Shown: one piece after another, positions 43,547 through 56,831 of the stretch | How the letters are laid out: every line of letters starts with the position of its first letter | Numbering within the stretch: the first letter of the stretch is position 1 | DNA from: Tillandsia leiboldiana | Taxonomy: Eukaryota > Streptophyta > Magnoliopsida > Poales > Bromeliaceae | Length of the DNA stretch: 64,000 nucleotides | NCBI GenBank assembly: GCA_029204045.2 | Contig: JAQNDB010000147.1 | Location: forward strand, 61,814 to 125,813 | Reading direction: 5' to 3' | Program-made: the position numbers and the translations under genes | The notes under the pieces: model-generated | Told to the model about the DNA's origin: nothing | Database searches by the model: none | Seen by the model: the letters and a program-made list of their open reading frames with translations, nothing else

Positions 43547-46500
43547 TGTCACGCCCCGGGGGTTTGTTTTAGCGGAAACGATTCATAAAAGCCGAATATT
43601 TGACGCGTAAATTTTTTTTTTTTTTTTTTTTTTGCTTAAAAGAGAACCCCTCTTCCCCGGCGCGTGCCCAGACCCGCCACACGTACAGGATCACTCTGCA
43701 ACCGGACAGAGTCTCCCCTGTACGTGCACGGCGTAGCGTTCAGTACATGTTCCAACATACACAACCAATCAATCACAACAGTTGTTCACAAGCAACCAGT
43801 ATTCCAAACTAATAAAAGAAGAACATATGGCCGATCAGTTTGGAAAGGATAAATCCACAGTTTTGAAAGAGCGCCTACCCGACGCTTACGTTTTGAAAGC
43901 TGGTTTCGAAATTAGCATAAATCCACAAGGTTGAAAACGGTGCCCACCCGACACCAAGTTTTGAAATCCCTTTCGCAATCCATAAATTCACAGGGTTTTG
44001 AAACCAGTGCCCACACGACACTTAGATTTTTAAAAACGGTTTTCGCAATCTTTTCTTTGGCTTCTGCCTTCTTGATTTTCAAATGGCCGATAGAAATAAA
44101 AGGAAAGTAACGCACAAGGGGCACTAAATGCAACCCGTACCGACATCCACGCCGACCCCACGAGGGTATCGCGAACCTCTCACATAGCTACAATGCAATG
44201 AAAAGCGAGAATGAAAGAAGAAATACAGTCCAGGGTCCCCAGCGACCCAGCTGCTCCTGCCCCGTCCTCACCACCGCCTACCTCTCCCCCCGTCCGAACC
44301 CTGTCACGAAGTGGGATGTCAGTGACGTAAAAGTAATAGAGTAGGAGGATATAGTAAAACAAACCGTGAAGACAACCGGAGCAACCACCCCCCCTCAAGG
44401 GGGGGAAGGCAACCTGTACACCTGTATCCTGTAATATCCGGACACGTCGGACAACTAAACCGACGGTCCACACCGTACCTGCAGAAACCCGACCACGTCG
44501 GACAACTAAACCGACGGGTCGCACCGCTCGCACCTCGGCGCCTCAACCCCACCACTAATAAGGGGCCCCACTACGTCACCTCGTGGGTATACACGGGTCA
44601 TAGACCACTTTTCCGGAAAAGCGCACCCTTTGCGGTGGCCAAACCGCGGGTGCGCGTGTGACAGCCTCGAGCCAAGTAACCATAACCATCATCATGTCAG
44701 CATCATAATATATATAGCAAAAGTAAAGCGGCAACATGTATGCTCAAAGTAAAACCGTAACATATGCGATCGAAAGTAACCCGCTATCATGTATAACCAA
44801 AGTAAAGACAGAAATACGTGCACTCGAAGGTAGCCCGCCAACATGTAATTATCAAAGGGAAAACGACCGTCGGAAAACCGACGCTAAACATTATGACGAA
44901 ACCCATTATCATGCATAAGCCATCACCCATCAATATTTAACCCCAGTATACTTAGAATTGACCCCGTCCAATATGATAGAGTTAGATGCTAGAACCAAGG
45001 AAATAAAACCCACCTGAATGAAGGCCGATCCCGAACTCCCGTTAGACTACCGGGAGGCTGGTGCTGAACTGCTGGGCCCTGAACAGAGACTGTAGTCAGA
45101 ACTAGACTCACACATACCCATCCTGACAACACAATAGTAACGTGTCTCTAATACGGTTCGATACAGCCGTTTTATCGAACGGAACCCGATTCCCGATCAA
45201 CGAGAGTCTACGGGACTCTAACAAAATGTCCAGTGGTGTAAAACACTATCTAGAGTCAGCATATGTGTCTAAATTGCATTGAGGTCCCTAACAGCTTTCA
45301 AATTGCATAATTAGCTTATATTCCGGCCCGTTTCGGCACGTTCTTGAAAACCGGGGGTCCAAAAGCTGCGCCGTAACTTTCAGCGCGTCACCTTTGAGGA
45401 AACAGACCCCGTGCTCACAAGTTTGGGTGGACACGCAGCTCGAGGGCAAAGTTGGCCCATGACCACTTAGAGCTCAAAGCATTACTTCACTAAATTAGGT
45501 TTAAACACTAGACATAGCTGTGATATAATGGAGCATCATGTATATTATCAACTGAGAACTGAGATGCTCACCTGAGGGGTGCCGGAGGTCGGCCGGAAAG
45601 ATGGCCGGAGCAAGGTAGTGCTCCAACCAGGCTCGGGTTGGCTTCTTCTTGGATCAACTCTGGCCCAGACCTGTACCAGAGGTAAGCACCCGGTTACTTG
45701 AGTCCCAGAAGAGGTTCGGTCCAGGTAGGGTCGAGTCCCGGCGGCCGGAGGGGCGGCGGCCGGAGCTAGAGCCCGGAATGATATTCTCGGGCACAAGGTA
45801 TGAGGCCAACAACAGAGCACTATCTTGCCAACAGTAAAATGCTGGGAAGCTTAAACATGGCCTCTAGGTCTTACCTGTCAAGGTGCCCGGAGCCCAGACC
45901 GCCGGGGATCGCCGGAGCTCGAACCAATGCCCTCCTCGGGTGCAACTCTGGAACGGAAGAGAGCCACGTTAAGAGGGCCATGCAAGTTGCTGGGTGGACT
46001 CAGGGGATCAAGCTAAGCCTACCTGGGGGTTCCCGGCGGCAGAGGAGCGCCGGCGAGGCGGCGCCGGAAAGGCTCGGTCAAGCTCGGAGGGGCTCTAATG
46101 GTGGATTCCGGCCGGCTGGGTTCCGGCCGGAGCAACTTGGATGGAAAGCTTCCACTCGGCGCCAGGAAGCTTCTGGTGGCAGTGGCCGCCGGTGGGAGGC
46201 AGCGGCGGCGCCGGACGGCGACGCGCGGCCGAGAAGCCAAGAATCGGGTTTTTTAGGGCTCCTTTGCGCGGGCCCGATCTTGATCCGATCGTGATGGGAC
46301 TTCGTGGAGAGGTTGCAGTCAACCAGGGGAGGGAGATCAACGGTGCTGATCTCCGGTTGAACGGCCGGATCACGGCGGCGTTGAAGATCGGCCGGAAAGG
46401 CAATAATTTGATGGGACGGCTCCCGCCGGCGATCGGGTCGGCGGCCGCGGCTCGGACTGCAACCGGAGGATCGCCTCGGTGTCAGGAACAAGGTGGTCGT

Positions 46501-47694
46501 GACCAAAAGCCCGAAAGAACAAAAGTGTTCCAAGGCTTACCTTGGCCGGAAACCCGAGGAAGATGGGTTGGCCCGCGGCGGCGCTGCGGCGACGGCTGGG
46601 GACCGGACCACCACAGCTCGGTTGCGGCGTCCCAATGGAGTCTCCCAGACAGGGTCTTGACCTCCCGAGAACCTCCCGAGAACCCTCCTCTTCCACCACC
46701 CGAGAACAAGGTGATCCTTGCTCCTCCCTTCCCCGGCGACGGGAGAGGAGGCGGCCGGTGCGGCTGGGTCCGAGGAGAGCGGCAGGGAAGAGGGATTTTG
46801 TTGCAACAGCGGCTGGGTGGCACAGGGTTCAGGGTTCGTGAGGAACCCTAACTCGGTTGGAACCTATATATAGGGTTTGCAAAATTGCAATGTAGTCCCT
46901 CTAGCCTTGGTGTTTTAGCACCTGGTCCCTCACAGCATGTATTATTTACATCAAGGCCCCTCTCCCATGAGTGGCACGCTATCCGAGGCAAGAAATCCAG
47001 GGACCATTGTGCAAAAAGCTGTATTTTAGCCGTATTTCACGCTTTTCGAGACAACCGGACGGTCAAACTGAAAATCTGACACCGCCACGACGTCCGGCTC
47101 GACGAAACCTATCAGGTAGCGATTTTGGTTCGTTCAAATTTCGCTCCAGAATTTTTAAATTCCATCCTATACTGTAAGTTATCCAGTTCGGCACGCGTCA
47201 CGATGCCTTAGGGTCGCCAGACGGAAATTCCGTCAGTGCCATTGTGTTCAGAACATCGAAACGGATCAAAACGACCACCTGAATCACTATGTTCGGGTTC
47301 CGAACAGTGAATTAGTCAGCGTTGCAACCGCCGTAGTCCCGAAATTGAGGTTTACTGTTCATCTACAGTGGCCACTTAAGTGACACTGTGCACATGCACT
47401 GTTACATTAGTCGCGAGATTCTCCCACTTCTTAGTTGAATTCTGGAAGATCCGACCGTCAGATCGAAAAGTGCTGAAAATGAATCTCGCTCAGTTCGACG
47501 AGACGATCGCAACGGTCAACTCGGATTTCCAAGATCATGTCCGGATTGGAAAATAGCCTTTTTGTCTCGTAAATCGTGCAACTCGCACACTGGCAATTGA
47601 CTAAATAAATCAACATAGGTCTTTTGAACCCGAAATCGACTACGATTCTGCTTTTAATCTATTTATTAAAAATAAAATGTTTTGAGTCTTTACA
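43547..47694 (-). repeat. 3' LTR of element C (left copy)
   Basis: 4,148 bases. On the minus strand the TATA box TATATATAGG is at about 46874-46865. The GC-rich region 45570-46830 gives overlapping frames of up to 236 residues on both strands, which are compositional artefacts. Confidence 0.93.
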
Positions 47695-49704
47695 TCACTT
47701 ACAACTTAAAAGAAGTTTCGTCCCCGAAACTTACAACTTAAAAAAAAGTTTTATTCCCGGAGCTTACAGCTTGAAGTCCTACTCTATGAAACTGCTTAAA
47801 AAGTTTAATCGAGGGCTACAAGTCAGTCGCAAGGTATCTACAGCTCTAAGGCTACTAATTTAGACCCAATCTGATACTCCTCATTACAGGGCAGGGTATT
47901 TCCTCAGTTCTTTCGACCGTCCGTTGCCTGCAGCCAACGTGCTTACCAACAGAACAGCGGAATACCAAAGGTTTGTCGCCAACAACAAGTTGGGGACGCA
48001 ACTCCCACCAGAAGGTATATCACATACTTCCCAACACAATCTCAGTGCCCGAAACATAACCTTTGTCAAGGATTACTACCGCCTCGTGGTCACAAACATC
48101 ACCATGACTAACACATAGGCGAGTCCACGTCGATCCCCAAAACCTGTGCAAAAGGTGGGGTCAATTTGCATCCGTCCCAAAACCTGGTTACCATCGGGCC
48201 CATAGGCCAACGAATTAAGACACGGGGACACTGAAGGGTCAGCAACTTGTTCAACCTCTAAGCAAACTGTGAGGCTAGTGCAATAATAGCAGTCATCTAC
48301 TGCTATGCCATCAGCTGGACGATTACGAAGAGAACAGTGATTTAACCTTTAACCACCGTAACTGATCCGAGCACTCTGGCTCCATTGAAACATCAGCCCA
48401 CAGCCGAAACCATGACCGCGGCTAACCCTGCACTAACAACGATCCCAAAAACTGGAGTGCGTACGACTAATAACCGAAACAACGAGACTCAACTGTGTGA
48501 AACACACCTGAGCTCCAAACCACTATGCCAATACCCTACGCTCTCTTGTGAACACAAGTCATCCTAGGGTTCGTTCCTAACCAAATACCCAGGTATCGGA
48601 TCGGAAAGGCGGAAATTTGTGCATCGGAAACTGTGCAATTCACGCACCGGTATGCAAATCGCTAAGGTTAGATCTGCTTTCTCGCCCGCGAGCACACTAG
48701 AATTTCTCGAGTGCTACATCACTCACACCTTAAAAGAAGTTTCATCCCCGAAACTTAGATACGCCAGGGATCCAATACATGGGAAAAGTGGCCAAACATG
48801 TCCGACTTGCGCTTCCCATTGGCCTTGCGCCCCTCGTGATCTGTACTGCTTCACAATCACAAACTCGCAACCCAAAACCTCAAGACTATGCCTTGGTCAT
48901 GGGGAGCTGGCGACAAAACCCAAGAAGCACGGTCCTACTTCCATCTTGGCACCCAAGGGGGGTGCGACACTCTGATTAACCTCTACCGCTCGGTCCCAAT
49001 CCATTGCCCTTCCAAGCACCATACGCTGAGCCGAGCTGCATACCCCCAGGCCAACGATCACATTCCCAACTAGGAGTATTTAAGTTCTAGGTCCGCTCAA
49101 CAAAAGGAAGAATCAAGCCCAAACGAACAAGATTCGCTAGTCCCAGTGGTCTCTTTTCTCGACCCCAGGGGGAATCCCAAGACCCCCACAACAACACTAC
49201 TACACGAGCCCAAACAATACGACTACACAAACGCGACAACCGAGCTAAACCGAGAAACAATACTTAACCCGTACTCACACACCCCACAAGTCAGTTCTAG
49301 ACTCCGCTAGTATAGCACTTAACCAACTATCTAGAAAACGGGACATATACTTTTCCCCCGCTCCCCCGATCACTCGCGTTCTACGCTTCTATGCCTTATT
49401 CAATTCATTCATTCGTAGCTAAGTGTGGTATCTCCGTGGATGTCGGACACTGACTCTGCGTCCCCGGCCGATGATCTAGTACGGGCCATGTCTGTCACAC
49501 ATCACAAGAGTCAACTTTAGACTACCCTACTAACAACAACCATAAAGGGAGAGAAAGGACTCAACATTTCCCCCCCCCCTCGGTCACTCACGTTCTACAG
49601 TCCTATGCCCTACCCATTTCATTCGTATGTAGGCATGTGAGGGTTGTCCACGGATGTCGGCACTAACTGTTGTGATTGAAAGAACTCTCTGATACCATTT
49701 AATC
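47695..49704 (-). other. Interior of element C, non-coding mosaic
   Basis: No gag-pol. At the 3' end (minus strand, about 47740-47695) TTTCGGGGACGAAACTTC is followed by TTTTAAGTTGTAAGTGATG and the LTR. A second, diverged copy of this terminal motif is at about 48757-48718 (TTTCGGGGATGAAACTTC). It is followed by sequence resembling the beginning of the LTR, which suggests the interior is a recombinant. On the minus strand 47940-47921 can form CGTTG/CAACG around G-CTGCAG-G, similar to the hairpins of A and B but in another position. Confidence 0.6.
49685..49697 (-). promoter_or_regulatory. Primer binding site of element C
   Basis: The minus strand reads TGGTATCAGAGAG just inside the right LTR. 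This fixes the orientation of C. Confidence 0.9.
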
Positions 49705-52700
49705 TGTCACGCCCCGGGGGTTTGTTTTAGCGGAAACGATTCATAAAAGCCGAATATTTGACGCGTAAATTTTTTTTTTTTTTTTTTTTTTGCTTAAAAG
49801 AGAACCCCTCTTCCCCGGCGCGTGCCCAGACCCGCCACACGTACAGGATCACTCTGCAACCGGACAGAGTCTCCCCTGTACGTGCACGGCGTAGCGTTCA
49901 GTACATGTTCCAACATACACAACCAATCAATCACAACAGTTGTTCACAAGCAACCAGTATTCCAAACTAATAAAAGAAGAACATATGGCCGATCAGTTTG
50001 GAAAGGATAAATCCACAGTTTTGAAAGAGCGCCTACCCGACGCTTACGTTTTGAAAGCTGGTTTCGAAATTAGCATAAATCCACAAGGTTGAAAACGGTG
50101 CCCACCCGACACCAAGTTTTGAAATCCCTTTCGCAATCCATAAATTCACAGGGTTTTGAAACCAGTGCCCACACGACACTTAGATTTTTAAAAACGGTTT
50201 TCGCAATCTTTTCTTTGGCTTCTGCCTTCTTGATTTTCAAATGGCCGATAGAAATAAAAGGAAAGTAACGCACAAGGGGCACTAAATGCAACCCGTACCG
50301 ACATCCACGCCGACCCCACGAGGGTATCGCGAACCTCTCACATAGCTACAATGCAATGAAAAGCGAGAATGAAAGAAGAAATACAGTCCAGGGTCCCCAG
50401 CGACCCAGCTGCTCCTGCCCCGTCCTCACCACCGCCTACCTCTCCCCCCGTCCGAACCCTGTCACGAAGTGGGATGTCAGTGACGTAAAAGTAATAGAGT
50501 AGGAGGATATAGTAAAACAAACCGTGAAGACAACCGGAGCAACCACCCCCCCTCAAGGGGGGGAAGGCAACCTGTACACCTGTATCCTGTAATATCCGGA
50601 CACGTCGGACAACTAAACCGACGGTCCACACCGTACCTGCAGAAACCCGACCACGTCGGACAACTAAACCGACGGGTCGCACCGCTCGCACCTCGGCGCC
50701 TCAACCCCACCACTAATAAGGGGCCCCACTACGTCACCTCGTGGGTATACACGGGTCATAGACCACTTTTCCGGAAAAGCGCACCCTTTGCGGTGGCCAA
50801 ACCGCGGGTGCGCGTGTGACAGCCTCGAGCCAAGTAACCATAACCATCATCATGTCAGCATCATAATATATATAGCAAAAGTAAAGCGGCAACATGTATG
50901 CTCAAAGTAAAACCGTAACATATGCGATCGAAAGTAACCCGCTATCATGTATAACCAAAGTAAAGACAGAAATACGTGCACTCGAAGGTAGCCCGCCAAC
51001 ATGTAATTATCAAAGGGAAAACGACCGTCGGAAAACCGACGCTAAACATTATGACGAAACCCATTATCATGCATAAGCCATCACCCATCAATATTTAACC
51101 CCAGTATACTTAGAATTGACCCCGTCCAATATGATAGAGTTAGATGCTAGAACCAAGGAAATAAAACCCACCTGAATGAAGGCCGATCCCGAACTCCCGT
51201 TAGACTACCGGGAGGCTGGTGCTGAACTGCTGGGCCCTGAACAGAGACTGTAGTCAGAACTAGACTCACACATACCCATCCTGACAACACAATAGTAACG
51301 TGTCTCTAATACGGTTCGATACAGCCGTTTTATCGAACGGAACCCGATTCCCGATCAACGAGAGTCTACGGGACTCTAACAAAATGTCCAGTGGTGTAAA
51401 ACACTATCTAGAGTCAGCATATGTGTCTAAATTGCATTGAGGTCCCTAACAGCTTTCAAATTGCATAATTAGCTTATATTCCGGCCCGTTTCGGCACGTT
51501 CTTGAAAACCGGGGGTCCAAAAGCTGCGCCGTAACTTTCAGCGCGTCACCTTTGAGGAAACAGACCCCGTGCTCACAAGTTTGGGTGGACACGCAGCTCG
51601 AGGGCAAAGTTGGCCCATGACCACTTAGAGCTCAAAGCATTACTTCACTAAATTAGGTTTAAACACTAGACATAGCTGTGATATAATGGAGCATCATGTA
51701 TATTATCAACTGAGAACTGAGATGCTCACCTGAGGGGTGCCGGAGGTCGGCCGGAAAGATGGCCGGAGCAAGGTAGTGCTCCAACCAGGCTCGGGTTGGC
51801 TTCTTCTTGGATCAACTCTGGCCCAGACCTGTACCAGAGGTAAGCACCCGGTTACTTGAGTCCCAGAAGAGGTTCGGTCCAGGTAGGGTCGAGTCCCGGC
51901 GGCCGGAGGGGCGGCGGCCGGAGCTAGAGCCCGGAATGATATTCTCGGGCACAAGGTATGAGGCCAACAACAGAGCACTATCTTGCCAACAGTAAAATGC
52001 TGGGAAGCTTAAACATGGCCTCTAGGTCTTACCTGTCAAGGTGCCCGGAGCCCAGACCGCCGGGGATCGCCGGAGCTCGAACCAATGCCCTCCTCGGGTG
52101 CAACTCTGGAACGGAAGAGAGCCACGTTAAGAGGGCCATGCAAGTTGCTGGGTGGACTCAGGGGATCAAGCTAAGCCTACCTGGGGGTTCCCGGCGGCAG
52201 AGGAGCGCCGGCGAGGCGGCGCCGGAAAGGCTCGGTCAAGCTCGGAGGGGCTCTAATGGTGGATTCCGGCCGGCTGGGTTCCGGCCGGAGCAACTTGGAT
52301 GGAAAGCTTCCACTCGGCGCCAGGAAGCTTCTGGTGGCAGTGGCCGCCGGTGGGAGGCAGCGGCGGCGCCGGACGGCGACGCGCGGCCGAGAAGCCAAGA
52401 ATCGGGTTTTTTAGGGCTCCTTTGCGCGGGCCCGATCTTGATCCGATCGTGATGGGACTTCGTGGAGAGGTTGCAGTCAACCAGGGGAGGGAGATCAACG
52501 GTGCTGATCTCCGGTTGAACGGCCGGATCACGGCGGCGTTGAAGATCGGCCGGAAAGGCAATAATTTGATGGGACGGCTCCCGCCGGCGATCGGGTCGGC
52601 GGCCGCGGCTCGGACTGCAACCGGAGGATCGCCTCGGTGTCAGGAACAAGGTGGTCGTGACCAAAAGCCCGAAAGAACAAAAGTGTTCCAAGACTTACCT

Positions 52701-53854
52701 TGGCCGGAAACCCGAGGAAGATGGGTTGGCCCGCGGCGGCGCTGCGGCGACGGCTGGGGACCGGACCACCACAGCTCGGTTGCGGCGTCCCAATGGAGTC
52801 TCCCAGACAGGGTCTTGACCTCCCGAGAACCTCCCGAGAACCCTCCTCTTCCACCACCCGAGAACAAGGTGATCCTTGCTCCTCCCTTCCCCGGCGACGG
52901 GAGAGGAGGCGGCCGGTGCGGCTGGGTCCGAGGAGAGCGGCAGGGAAGAGGGATTTTGTTGCAACAGCGGCTGGGTGGCACAGGGTTCAGGGTTCGTGAG
53001 GAACCCTAACTCGGTTGGAACCTATATATATAGGGTTTGCAAAATTGCAATGTAGTCCCTCTAGCCTTGGTGTTTTAGCACCTGGTCCCTCACAGCATGT
53101 ATTATTTACATCAAGGCCCCTCTCCCATGAGTGGCACGCTATCCGAGGCAAGAAATCCAGGGACCATTGTGCAAAAAGCTGTATTTTAGCCGTATTTCAC
53201 GCTTTTCGAGACAACCGGACGGTCAAACTGAAAATCTGACACCGCCACGACGTCCGGCTCGACGAAACCTATCAGGTAGCGATTTTGGTTCGTTCAAATT
53301 TCGCTCCAGAATTTTTAAATTCCATCCTATACTGTAAGTTATCCAGTTCGGCACGCGTCACGATGCCTTAGGGTCGCCAGACGGAAATTCCGTCAGTGCC
53401 ATTGTGTTCAGAACATCGAAACGGATCAAAACGACCACCTGAATCACTATGTTCGGGTTCCGAACAGTGAATTAGTCAGCGTTGCAACCGCCGTAGTCCC
53501 GAAATTGAGGTTTACTGTTCATCTACAGTGGCCACTTAAGTGACACTGTGCACATGCACTGTTACATTAGTCGCGAGATTCTCCCACTTCTTAGTTGAAT
53601 TCTGGAAGATCCGACCGTCAGATCGAAAAGTGCTGAAAATGAATCTCGCTCAGTTCGACGAGACGATCGCAACGGTCAACTCGGATTTCCAAGATCATGT
53701 CCGGATTGGAAAATAGCCTTTTTGTCTCGTAAATCGTGCAACTCGCACACTGGCAATTGACTAAATAAATCAACATAGGTCTTTTGAACCCGAAATCGAC
53801 TACGATTCTGCTTTTAATCTATTTATTAAAAATAAAATGTTTTGAGTCTTTACA
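49705..53854 (-). repeat. 5' LTR of element C (right copy)
   Basis: 4,150 bases, nearly identical to 43547-47694. On the minus strand it starts TGTAAAGACTC at 53854. The TATA element is at about 53032-53023. Confidence 0.93.
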
Positions 53855-53859
53855 GGAAC

Positions 53860-56831
53860 AAATTATGCGTACTGGAAAGTACGAATGAAAGCCTTTTTAA
53901 TTTCCATCGACGAACGGGTGTGGCATTCAATTGAAATAGGATGGTCTAATCCAACTGAATTTATTGGTGATGTTCGCACCTTAAAACCTAGGTCGAAATG
54001 GACCAAGGAAGAGTTAGATTCATCTTCTTACAATGGCAAGGGAATTAATGCTATTTTTAATGCCTTATCTCAAACTGAATTCTCTCGCGTCTCGGCATGT
54101 GAGACTGCGAAAGAAATCTGGGATGTTCTTCAGGTTACACATGAGGGAACTAACCTCGTGAAGATTCAGAAACTGCAAATGCTTACGAGCAAGTTTGACT
54201 CTATCTTAATGGCAGAAAATGAATCTTTCACGGACTACTATACACGATTGCAAGACATCGTAAACTCATGTGCTAATCTGGGAGAGAAGATTCCAGAATT
54301 TAAGATTGTAAGAAAGATCTTAAGAACTCTTCCTGAACGATTTCGCCCAAAGGTTACTGCCATTGAAACTATTAAACACCCGGACGAAATACGTGTAGAA
54401 GAATTAGTTGGTTCATTACAAACTTATGAAATGACATTTACTACTAACAATTCTTCTGGAAAGGCATCCACTTCTAAGTCTTCAGGTTATGCGTTGAAAA
54501 CAACTAAGGAAGAAGACGCGGATACATCCTCCTCAGACGATGACGAGAACCTTTCTATGGAGGAATTTGAGAAGCAGCTCGCTCTCTTGACAAGGAAGTT
54601 TCGCCGCAACTTTCGAAGGGGTAATGCAAGCAAATCTCCATCCTTCGGAAAGTCGAACAGAGGCAAGGGTACTTCAAGTTTCAAGTCAAGAAAGCAAGAG
54701 AACTTCTCAAAGGATAAGAAAAGTTCAGAGGGACAACTACAATGCTTCAAATGTCGAGGCTACGGCCACATTGCAACGGAGTGTCCTAACAAATATCCGG
54801 CAAAGAAGAAGGCAATGCAAGTCGTCACTTGGGATGACAACTCAACGTCAAATGAGTCGTCTTCGAGTGATGAAGAAAAGAGCTCCACCGCATTCCACGC
54901 GTCCGTATCTTCACCCTTCATGTGCTTTATGGCAAGTACATCCGAGTCGTTGTCCAACTCCACTGTTGAAAAGAATGCAACGGACGATGAATCGGATGAT
55001 TCGGAAGGTGAAGATTTTGCTTTAGCCTACCACAGACTTTTGAGGGATTCAAAGAAAGTGGCTAAGCAAAACAAGAGTTTGAGAGGGAGAGTGCATGATC
55101 TCGAAGAAGAAGCAAAAAGAGCGACTTCTCTCTCAAACGCTCTTGAAGTGGAAAGGGAAAACCTGATAAAAGCAAATGTTTCCCTTCAAGAGTCCAATGA
55201 GCAACTTGAGAAGGAACATACAAATCTGGTGGATAACGCGAATCACTTCTCAAAGCTCTACAACGAGGCTCGACAGGATAACCTGGAAATGACAAAGACC
55301 ATTTTCCAACTCAAGAATGACTTACAGCGATTCTCTTCAGGAAGGAGTAAGTTGGATAGACTTCTTGGTCTTGGTCAGTCAAATCGGTTCGGCCTCGGAT
55401 ACACTCAAACTGGAAACAGTCCAAGTTCGAGTGAGACAGTTTTTGTGCCTCAGTCGGTATCTCCTCCTCCGACACCGGAATTCAAGACAAACAACGACAA
55501 CAAACCTACTTCATCCTCTTTGGGATCGTCAAGATTTAAGGTATGTTTTCGTTGTGGTGTTTCAGGGCACATAAGAAGATATTGCAAGATGGGAGTCGAA
55601 CGCTCATCTCAAGGATCTCTTGCAACAACTACCAAAAAGGCTCCTCCCCGAAAATCAAAGCAAAACTTTTCAAATGAAAAGAGACTTGGTAGTTCATCGC
55701 GCAAGACGATTTCATCAAGGAACAACAATCGCTATAACAAGACGCCTTCACCTAGGCACATAACTTCACGACCATTACCGACGCACTCCAAAAGGGTTTG
55801 GGTGCGCAAAGGTGAAATTTTCCCTTGTCTTGTTTCCAATGTTTCCTTGCATGCATATGATAGTTCGTCTTGGTATCTGGATAGCGGGTGTTCCCGTCAC
55901 ATGACCGGTGACAAAAATAGTTTTCAAAATCTTGAGAAAATCTCCGGAGGACACGTTGTTTTCGGAGACGGTCGATCTTCCAAAATTGTTGGAAAAGGGA
56001 CGGTAGCTATTCCAGATGGCCCGATTTTGAAAAACGTCTTATTTGTTGATGGCCTTAAGACTAACCTCATAAGCATAAGTCAACTTTGCGACAATGGTTT
56101 TTCAGTTAACTTTTCATCTGTTGAATGCGTTGTAACTGATAAGGACCATGTCTTCTTCTTAAAAGGGGTTAGATCTGAAAACAATTGTTATGTTGTTCCT
56201 AATAAATTTTCTGAAAATTGTAACTTAGCCGCTTTGAATAATGAAACTCTTTGGCATGAAAGGCTAGGTCACTTAAATTTTAAGGAACTTACTAGAATTT
56301 CAAACAAGGACGTGGTCAAGGGGGTTCCAAAACTTTTATTTAAACAAAACGTTGTGTGTGGTGGTTGCCAAAAGGGAAAACAGTCTAGGACTGCACACAA
56401 AAACTTGAACCACGTTGGTACAAAACGGCCCTTGGAACTTTTGCACATGGATCTAATGGGGCCGACCCGTCAACCATCTTTGGGAGGTAAATGGTACATT
56501 CTTTTATTGGTTGATGACTTCTCTAGGTTTTCTTGGGTAGCATTTTTAAAAGAGAAAGCTGATACGTTTGACTCTTTTCATGAGATTTGCCATCGTATTA
56601 TGATTGAAAAGAATGAAAAGATCATTCGTGTTAGAAGTGATAGAGGTGGAGAATTCATAAATTCAAAATTCATTGATTTTTGTACTTCGAATGGCATTAA
56701 ACATGAATTCTCGGCACCCTATACACCTCAGCAGAATGGTGTTGTTGAGCGCAAAAACAGGGTTGTTCAGGAGATGGCGCGTGTGATGCTTCATAGCCGG
56801 AATTTACCGCTACATTTTGGGCTGAAGCCGT
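53860..56831 (+). pseudogene. gag - protease - integrase part of element D polyprotein
   Basis: One open frame from the C junction to a stop at 56831. Gag has a UBN2-type region (KAKEIWD-like to LVGSLQTYEM, about residues 70-180 from the ATG at 53885). A CCHC zinc knuckle (CFKCRGYGHIATEC, 54742-54783) and an acidic, coiled-coil stretch follow. A second CCHC (CFRCGVSGHIRRYC) lies near 55545-55586. The protease has the catalytic triplet in WYLDSGCSRHMTG (about 55872). The pre-integrase HHCC zinc finger is LWHERLGHLN to CGGCQKGK (about 56250-56380). The integrase core has the acidic triad in MDLMGP, RSDRGGEF and PYTPQQNGVVERKNR. Two zinc knuckles in one gag are notable. A one-base deletion in a T run near 56815 ends the frame inside the integrase. 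Confidence 0.93.

Larger units (their letters stand above)
43547..53854 (-). mobile_element. Element C: LARD-like LTR retrotransposon inserted in gag of D
   Basis: LTRs 43547-47694 and 49705-53854 differ by eye only in a TA repeat length (near 46866/53024) and one substitution (46531/52689). The 5-bp target duplication GGAAC flanks it (43542-43546 and 53855-53859). The primer site lies inside the right LTR, so the element is on the minus strand. The 2.0 kb interior has no gag-pol. On the minus strand the LTR ends GGGGCGTGACA as in A and B. It is the youngest large insertion in the window by LTR similarity and by nest position. Confidence 0.95.

Noticed and set aside
45800..46851. Overlapping frames of up to 236 residues in the LTR of C (copy at 51958-53009)
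   Set aside because: GC-rich Pro/Arg/Gly sequence, open on both strands, without domain motifs; the two LTR copies are too young for their identity to show selection.
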